DNA of 8,158 bases from positions 1 through 8,158 of the forward strand of contig CAZOIK010000272.1 of assembly GCA_964579765.1 (NCBI GenBank), read 5' to 3'. The DNA comes from DATNBT01 sp964579765. Lineage in GTDB: Bacteria; Acidobacteriota; Vicinamibacteria; Vicinamibacterales; CAVVIG01. The position numbers and the translations under genes are program-made. A model generated the notes under the pieces. It did no database searches and had not been told where the DNA came from. It saw only the letters and a list, made by a program, of their open reading frames with translations. This document shows, in pieces, positions 5,518 through 8,158 of the stretch (position 1 is its first letter; every line of letters starts with the position of its first letter).

Positions 5518-5613
5518 CAGGCCGTCTCGTTCTGGATCATCACCGGGTGCATCGTCGGCGCCGGCACGTTACTTTTCGCGTGGGTCAACGGCCTGTTCGC
5601 CGACGACGCCTGA
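5518..5613 (+). other. Short open frame encoding one membrane helix, no usual start codon
   Basis: Between two in-frame TGA codons (5515 and 5611) lie 31 codons reading QAVSFWIITGCIVGAGTLLF and then AWVNGLFADDA. This is a convincing single transmembrane helix with an acidic C-terminus. There is no ATG, GTG or TTG in frame and no Shine-Dalgarno sequence. It is in the same frame as the upstream exported-protein gene, separated by two stops. It may be the leftover 3' end of a lost membrane-protein gene, a small protein using a rare start, or chance. The remaining bases of 5500-5616 hold nothing else that I can see. Confidence 0.25.
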
Positions 5614-5616
5614 CGA

Positions 5617-5835
5617 TCAGTGGCAGATGGACAGGCAGGTCTGATACGCCAGCGAGGCCTGCCGATAGCACGTGTCGCGGTCCTGCGAGGTGGTGCACTT
5701 GTCCACGCGATCCTCGTAGTCGATGACGCACGACCGTTGACACTGCGGCGTCGGCGACGACGACTGCGCGAGGACGCACAGGGGAACGGCCGGAAGCGCG
5801 AGGGTCAGCGCGGCGAGCAAGCGTCGGACTCTCAT
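5617..5835 (-). CDS. Small exported cysteine-rich protein with mirror-symmetric CX3C pattern, 72 aa
   Basis: I do not recognise a named family. Residues 1-23 are a signal peptide (basic MRVRR, hydrophobic LLAALTLALPAVPLCVLA, cleavage near VLA-Q). The ~49-residue mature protein has six cysteines: 32, 36, 47, 56, 67 and 71. Their spacing is CX3CX10CX8CX10CX3C, which reads the same from either end. On a helical hairpin, spacings of 4 and 11 residues put all cysteines on one face. The likely pairs are therefore 32-71, 36-67 and 47-56, three disulfide rungs between two antiparallel helices. That structure is inferred; CX3C...CX3C helical hairpins are known from alpha-hairpinins and CHCH-like proteins. 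The start at 5835 follows a promoter-like sequence ending 6 nt upstream, and no strong ribosome-binding site is seen. It converges with the upstream small genes. Confidence 0.72.
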   Translation of the reverse strand: MRVRRLLAALTLALPAVPLCVLAQSSSPTPQCQRSCVIDYEDRVDKCTTSQDRDTCYRQASLAYQTCLSICH

Positions 5836-5841
5836 AGCCCG

Positions 5842-5870
5842 AATCTGTCACTCCGGCCGCCACACGTCAA
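5842..5870 (-). promoter_or_regulatory. Candidate promoter for the cysteine-rich protein gene
   Basis: On the minus strand TTGACG (5865-5870) and CAGATT (5842-5847) are exactly 17 bp apart. The -35 matches 5 of 6 consensus positions and the -10 matches 3 of 6. Only 6 nt separate the -10 from the ATG at 5835, so the message would start at or next to the start codon (leaderless). Confidence 0.45.
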
Positions 5871-5924
5871 ATCAAAGACTTGAAAGCCTGATACGATGCC
5901 GTGTGACGACTGCGGAGGACACGC

Positions 5925-6203
5925 GTGCCAAGACAAGCCAACGGACTGAGCACTGACAGACTCAAAGACCTCGCACGAGCGGGAGCGGAAGCCGCGCTGC
6001 GGGAGCTGCGTGCGGAAATCATCGCGATCGAACGGACGTTTCCGGAGCTGAAGATCCCCGCACGGCGTCGTGCCGTCGCACGATCCCTTCAGCGGGCCGA
6101 GCGGCGAGGGCGCTCGATGTCGGCCGCCGCGCGCAAGGCCGTCAGCGAGCGGATGAAGAAGTATTGGGCGGAGCGCCGGAAGGCGAAAGCCAAGCTCAAG
6201 TAG
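5925..6203 (+). CDS. Small basic protein, 92 aa, probably nucleic-acid-binding
   Basis: I know no function for this protein. Residues 8-40 are predicted helical (DRLKDLARAGAEAALRELR followed by AEIIAIERTFPEL). The C-terminal half is strongly basic, with ARRRAVARSLQRAERRGR and the segment MSAAARKAVSERMKKYWAER ending in RRKAKAKLK. The (S)xAARKxxSxxMKxxWAxRR pattern resembles short motifs found in small DNA-associated proteins (NUMOD3-like), so binding to DNA or RNA is an inference. There is no signal peptide. The GTG start at 5925 is supported by GGAGG (5914-5918) 6 nt upstream. An intrinsic terminator begins 12 nt after the stop, so this is a single-gene unit. It is divergent from the cysteine-rich protein gene across ~90 bp. 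Confidence 0.75.
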   Translation: MPRQANGLSTDRLKDLARAGAEAALRELRAEIIAIERTFPELKIPARRRAVARSLQRAERRGRSMSAAARKAVSERMKKYWAERRKAKAKLK

Positions 6204-6215
6204 TTGCCCGCCGTT

Positions 6216-6242
6216 CCCAGCCCGGCTGGGCCTTTCTTTTTT
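6216..6242 (+). terminator. Rho-independent terminator
   Basis: CCCAGC (6216-6221) pairs with GCTGGG (6225-6230) around a 3-nt CCG loop. It is followed by CC and a T-rich run (TTTCTTTTTT, 6233-6242). It lies 12 nt after the stop of the basic protein gene and is the only textbook intrinsic terminator in the window. Confidence 0.88.
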
Positions 6243-6271
6243 CAGACGACACGAGCGGAACGTCTCTGACA

Positions 6272-6308
6272 CGAGGCCGCGCACTGCGACACCATCGGCG
6301 CGGCCTCG
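6272..6308. repeat. 11-bp perfect inverted repeat upstream of a small-gene unit
   Basis: CGAGGCCGCGC (6272-6282) is the exact reverse complement of GCGCGGCCTCG (6298-6308), with a 15-nt spacer. No T-run follows, so it is not a simple terminator. It lies 66 nt before the GTG of the 63-aa gene, in the middle of a 171-bp gene-free region that also contains the upstream gene's terminator. It could be an operator for a dimer, a 5'-leader hairpin, or a second transcription barrier. The remaining sequence in this gap contains no gene I can see. Confidence 0.6.
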
Positions 6309-6374
6309 GGACTTTCACCGATACCCGCGCGCGCGGAGCCATGCGATGCTGCGGCCTCCTCGGAGAAAGACGTC

Positions 6375-6566
6375 GTGCGCAGAACGCCCATGCTCGAACG
6401 TGTCCGTGCGGAATATCTCGAAATGCCGGATCTGCGGTTGACCGTCCGCCAGGCGCAGCGGCTGTGCGGACTCGACGAAACGCTCTCCAAGCGGCTGCTC
6501 GACGCGCTCGTCGAAGCGAAATTCCTATGCGTGAAACCCGACGGCACGTATATCCGGATGCGTTGA
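6375..6566 (+). CDS. Small winged-helix-like hypothetical protein, 63 aa
   Basis: This protein matches a small conserved type that I recall from acidobacteria: an N-terminal RVRAEYLEMPDLRLTVRQAQ segment, an RLCGLD turn, a helix ETLSKRLLDALVEAKFL, and a short beta wing VKPDGTYIRMR. The arrangement looks like a compact (winged) helix-turn-helix, so a DNA-binding role is inferred, not shown. GTG at 6375 is used because GGAG (6362-6365) lies 9 nt upstream; the internal ATG at 6390 is an alternative that would keep the conserved core. The next small gene overlaps its 3' end, implying translational coupling. An inverted repeat upstream (6272-6308) is a candidate binding site if the protein is autoregulatory. 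There is no signal peptide. Confidence 0.75.
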   Translation: MRRTPMLERVRAEYLEMPDLRLTVRQAQRLCGLDETLSKRLLDALVEAKFLCVKPDGTYIRMR

Positions 6567-6766
6567 CCGCGGCGCGGCTCGAGTTCGACGCGCGCACGCG
6601 CGACGCCGTCGAGCAATCAGAGCACCTGCTCGATCTCGTAGCCGAGGACCTGCGCCTCACGCACGATCTCATCGCCCGGTCGCGCGAACAGATGGTCGAG
6701 TGCCGCACGGCGATCGTCCGGATACGCGTTGCGGCGGATCAGCACTGGCAATCTGGCGGCCTGTGA
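6527..6766 (+). CDS. Small helical hypothetical protein, 79 aa, overlapping the upstream gene
   Basis: I recognise no family. From ATG 6527 the protein is 79 aa. From the TTG at 6563, which overlaps the upstream stop codon as TTGA, it would be 67 aa; the TTGA overlap makes that start attractive for coupling. The ATG start would overlap the upstream gene by 40 nt. Residues 13-70 look like one or two long amphipathic helices (DARTRDAVEQSEHLLDLVAE followed by DLRLTHDLIARSREQMVECR), possibly a coiled coil. Codon third positions are strongly GC-rich, as in true genes here. There is one Cys and no signal peptide or membrane segment. It may partner with the upstream winged-helix-like protein. The VOC gene follows 26 nt downstream. 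Confidence 0.6.
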   Translation: MRETRRHVYPDALTAARLEFDARTRDAVEQSEHLLDLVAEDLRLTHDLIARSREQMVECRTAIVRIRVAADQHWQSGGL

Positions 6767-6774
6767 CGCAGAAT
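6745..6774 (+). promoter_or_regulatory. Candidate promoter for the VOC-fold gene
   Basis: CTGGCA (6745-6750) and CAGAAT (6769-6774) are 18 bp apart, each matching 4 of 6 consensus positions. The -10 lies 18 nt before the ATG at 6793. It overlaps the 3' end of the previous gene, so read-through from upstream is also possible. Confidence 0.3.
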
Positions 6775-6792
6775 CTCCGGCCAGAGGTGCAT

Positions 6793-7272
6793 ATGCGCGG
6801 AGCCGTGCTGTTCGTTGCCGGGTTGTTCGTGGGATTGACGGTGCACGTGGCCACGGCGCAAGGCGGCGCCGGCGTCGAGATGCTGAACCACGTCGGCGTC
6901 AACGTCCCGAACGTCGCCGAAGCCGTGACGTACTACACGCAGAAGATGGGCTATCGCGAGGCGTTCCGCGCCAACGACGCGAACGGGAATCCGCGTCTCG
7001 TCTACATGCAGATCAGCCGGAACACGTTCCTCGAGCTGCAGCCCGCGACGCCCGGGCGCCCGGCCGGCGTCACACACTACGGCCTCGTCGTCCGCAACGC
7101 GCCAGAGGCGGTGCAGACGTTCAGACAACGCGGCCTGACGGTGACCGACACGACGAAGAGCGACACGGGCGTCGTCCTCGCCAACATCACGGACCCGTAC
7201 ATGGGCCGCGTGGAGCTCGTCGAGATTACGCCCGACTCGCTCCACGCCAAGGCGATCCGCGGCTGGAAGTAG
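6793..7272 (+). CDS. Exported VOC-superfamily protein (glyoxalase-like fold)
   Basis: This is a 159-aa protein with a signal peptide (about 1-22, LFVAGLFVGLTVHVATA-Q). The mature part is a two-module vicinal oxygen chelate domain. The four expected metal ligands are visible: His33 (LNHVGVNV), Glu81 (FLELQP), His95 (THYGLVV) and Glu141 (RVELVE). This H/E/H/E set is that of metal-binding VOC enzymes such as glyoxalase I, but the same fold serves dioxygenases, epimerases and resistance proteins. The actual reaction is therefore unknown. Export is unusual for classical glyoxalase I and argues against that role. AGAGG (6783-6787) 5 nt before the ATG supports the start. Longer in-frame starts (GTG 6787, and 6700) would dislodge the signal peptide. 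The gene ends 3 nt before the stop of the convergent cold-shock gene. Confidence 0.88.
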   Translation: MRGAVLFVAGLFVGLTVHVATAQGGAGVEMLNHVGVNVPNVAEAVTYYTQKMGYREAFRANDANGNPRLVYMQISRNTFLELQPATPGRPAGVTHYGLVVRNAPEAVQTFRQRGLTVTDTTKSDTGVVLANITDPYMGRVELVEITPDSLHAKAIRGWK

Positions 7273-7275
7273 CGG

Positions 7276-7482
7276 CTACACGAGCCGGACGTTCTCGGCG
7301 CGCGGGCCTTTCGGGCCCTGGCCGCGCTCGAACGAGACGCCCTGCCCTTCGCGCAGCTCGTCGAACCGCACGCCCTTGCAGGCGGAGTTGTGGAAGAAGT
7401 ACTCGGTGCCGTCGCTGGCCTGGATGAACCCAAACCCTTTGTCGCTGACCAGCCGCTTGATCGTGCCGTTGAGATTCGCCAT
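7276..7482 (-). CDS. Cold-shock domain protein (CspA family)
   Basis: This 68-aa single-domain cold-shock protein starts MANLNGTIKRLV. RNP1 appears as KGFGFI and RNP2 as EYFFHNS, a variant of the usual VFVHFS. The remainder (FDELREGQGVSFERGQGPKG then PRAENVRLV) matches the OB-fold family length and end. Such proteins bind single-stranded RNA or DNA and act as RNA chaperones. ATG 7482 is chosen because GGAG lies 8 nt upstream; the GTG at 7491 overlaps that site and would be a poor start. It sits 26 nt after the helicase stop on the same strand, with no promoter or terminator evident between, so the two are probably co-transcribed. The naming cspA is not certain, so no symbol is given. Confidence 0.95.
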   Translation of the reverse strand: MANLNGTIKRLVSDKGFGFIQASDGTEYFFHNSACKGVRFDELREGQGVSFERGQGPKGPRAENVRLV

Positions 7483-7508
7483 GTCGTACACTCCGTGAAA
7501 TCCGTCCG

Positions 7509-8158
7509 TTAAACCTGCCGCGCTGCACGCTCTTCCACAATCGGCGACGGCAGCAGCCGTTGAATCGCGCGCAGCAGAACGCGATCCTCCGCCGACACGA
7601 GCGAGACGGCTCGTCCCGTCCGCCCCGCACGCCCGGTCCGGCCCACGCGGTGCACGTAGTCCTCGGCCACGAGCGGCAGATCGTAGTTGACGACGAGCGG
7701 GAGCTGCGCGATGTCGAGACCGCGCGCCGCGATGTCGGTCGCCACGAGCACGTCCACGCGCCCCGCCTTGAAGTCGCCGAGCGCGCGCGTGCGCGCGTTC
7801 TGGCTCTTGTTGCCGTGGATGACGGCCGCGCGAATCCCCGCGCGCGCCAGCTGCGTGCCGACGCGATCGGATCGCCGCTTCGTCTTGCAGAACACCAGCG
7901 CCTGCCCCGACGGCGCCTCCTTCAGCACGCGCGTCAGCGCGTCGGCCTTGCCGCCTTCGACGACGGGGTGCACGCGGTGGGTCACGGTCGGCGCGACGGT
8001 CTCCCCCTCGGAGACGTCGATGCGCAACGGCTCGCGCAGGAACTGCGCGGCCAGCGCAATCACCTCGCCCGCCAGCGTCGCCGAGAACAGCATCGTCTGG
8101 CGCACGCGCGGCACCGCCTGGACGATGCGGCGCAGCGGCGGCAGGAAGCCCATGTCGA
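7509..8158 (-). CDS. DEAD-box ATP-dependent RNA helicase, RhlE-like, C-terminal part (5' end outside window)
   Basis: About 216 C-terminal residues of a DEAD-box helicase are visible, and the frame is open at the window edge. The sequence begins just after the DEAD region (DMGFLPPLRRIVQAVP). Motif III is FSAT. RecA domain 2 has ALVFCKTKRRSD (motif IV region), VIHGNKSQNAR, DVLVATDIAARGLDI (motif V) and YVHRVGRTGRAGRTG (motif VI, with the arginine fingers). The tail after motif VI is short (about 40 residues) and lacks the long basic extension of many RhlE proteins. It unwinds short RNA duplexes with ATP, in ribosome assembly or RNA decay at low temperature. Transcription runs into the cold-shock gene 26 nt downstream. 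Subtype RhlE is a best guess. Confidence 0.92.
   Translation of the reverse strand, partial: DMGFLPPLRRIVQAVPRVRQTMLFSATLAGEVIALAAQFLREPLRIDVSEGETVAPTVTHRVHPVVEGGKADALTRVLKEAPSGQALVFCKTKRRSDRVGTQLARAGIRAAVIHGNKSQNARTRALGDFKAGRVDVLVATDIAARGLDIAQLPLVVNYDLPLVAEDYVHRVGRTGRAGRTGRAVSLVSAEDRVLLRAIQRLLPSPIVEERAARQV

Noticed and set aside
6164..6526. Upstream extension of the 79-aa gene into a 200-aa open frame.
   Set aside because: It would run through the intrinsic terminator, the inverted repeat and the 63-aa gene; no coherent protein features there.
7304..7318. GGGCC...GGCCC inverted repeat near the 3' end of the cold-shock gene, as a terminator.
   Set aside because: It lies inside coding sequence (Gly-Pro-Lys-Gly-Pro codons), is short, and has no T-run on the cold-shock strand.
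1..8158. Mobile element, prophage, CRISPR or defence island explanation for the window.
   Set aside because: No transposase, integrase, direct-repeat array, terminal inverted repeats or known defence domain was seen; the gene set looks like ordinary chromosome with small accessory genes.

Overview
This GC-rich window most likely comes from an acidobacterium, probably of the Vicinamibacteria / soil-metagenome kind. That is an inference. It rests on a TIGR03435-family gene with a decayed tandem copy (a family greatly expanded in Acidobacteriota), a zincin metalloprotease of the DUF5117/DUF4953 (EcxA-like) type, a secreted VOC-fold protein, a RhlE-type helicase followed by a cold-shock gene, and several small secreted or basic proteins typical of that phylum. 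I saw no tRNA, rRNA, CRISPR array, transposase or phage gene.

Layout. 1-579 (+): 3' part of a TIGR03435 gene, cut by the window edge. About 588-941 (+): a degraded second TIGR03435 copy, readable only by switching frames. 997-1299 (+): a 100-aa hypothetical protein. 1412-2275 (-): an alpha/beta hydrolase resembling monoacylglycerol lipase, divergent across 119 bp from an AraC regulator (2395-3294, +). The regulator is followed by a PilZ-domain gene (3345-3761, +). 3781-5055 (-): an exported, compact zinc metalloprotease. 5251-5499 (+): a small exported protein, followed by a membrane-helix ORF fragment without a start codon. 5617-5835 (-): a small exported protein with mirror-symmetric cysteines. 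5925-6203 (+): a small basic protein with a clear intrinsic terminator. 6375-6566 and 6527-6766 (+): two overlapping small genes behind an 11-bp inverted repeat. 6793-7272 (+): an exported VOC-fold protein. 7276-7482 (-): a cold-shock protein downstream of a DEAD-box RNA helicase (7509-8158, -, cut by the window edge).

How the genes may work together. The helicase and cold-shock protein look like one transcription unit for RNA unfolding. The AraC regulator and hydrolase form a divergent regulator/target pair. PilZ suggests c-di-GMP sensing. The other genes look like independent units, several encoding exported proteins. I do not see a convincing new multi-gene system. The most unusual items are the TIGR03435 pseudogene, the mirror-symmetric six-cysteine protein, the short exported zincin, the inverted repeat before the two-gene small-protein unit, and a repeated GTAGCATC octamer that may be a local -10 element.
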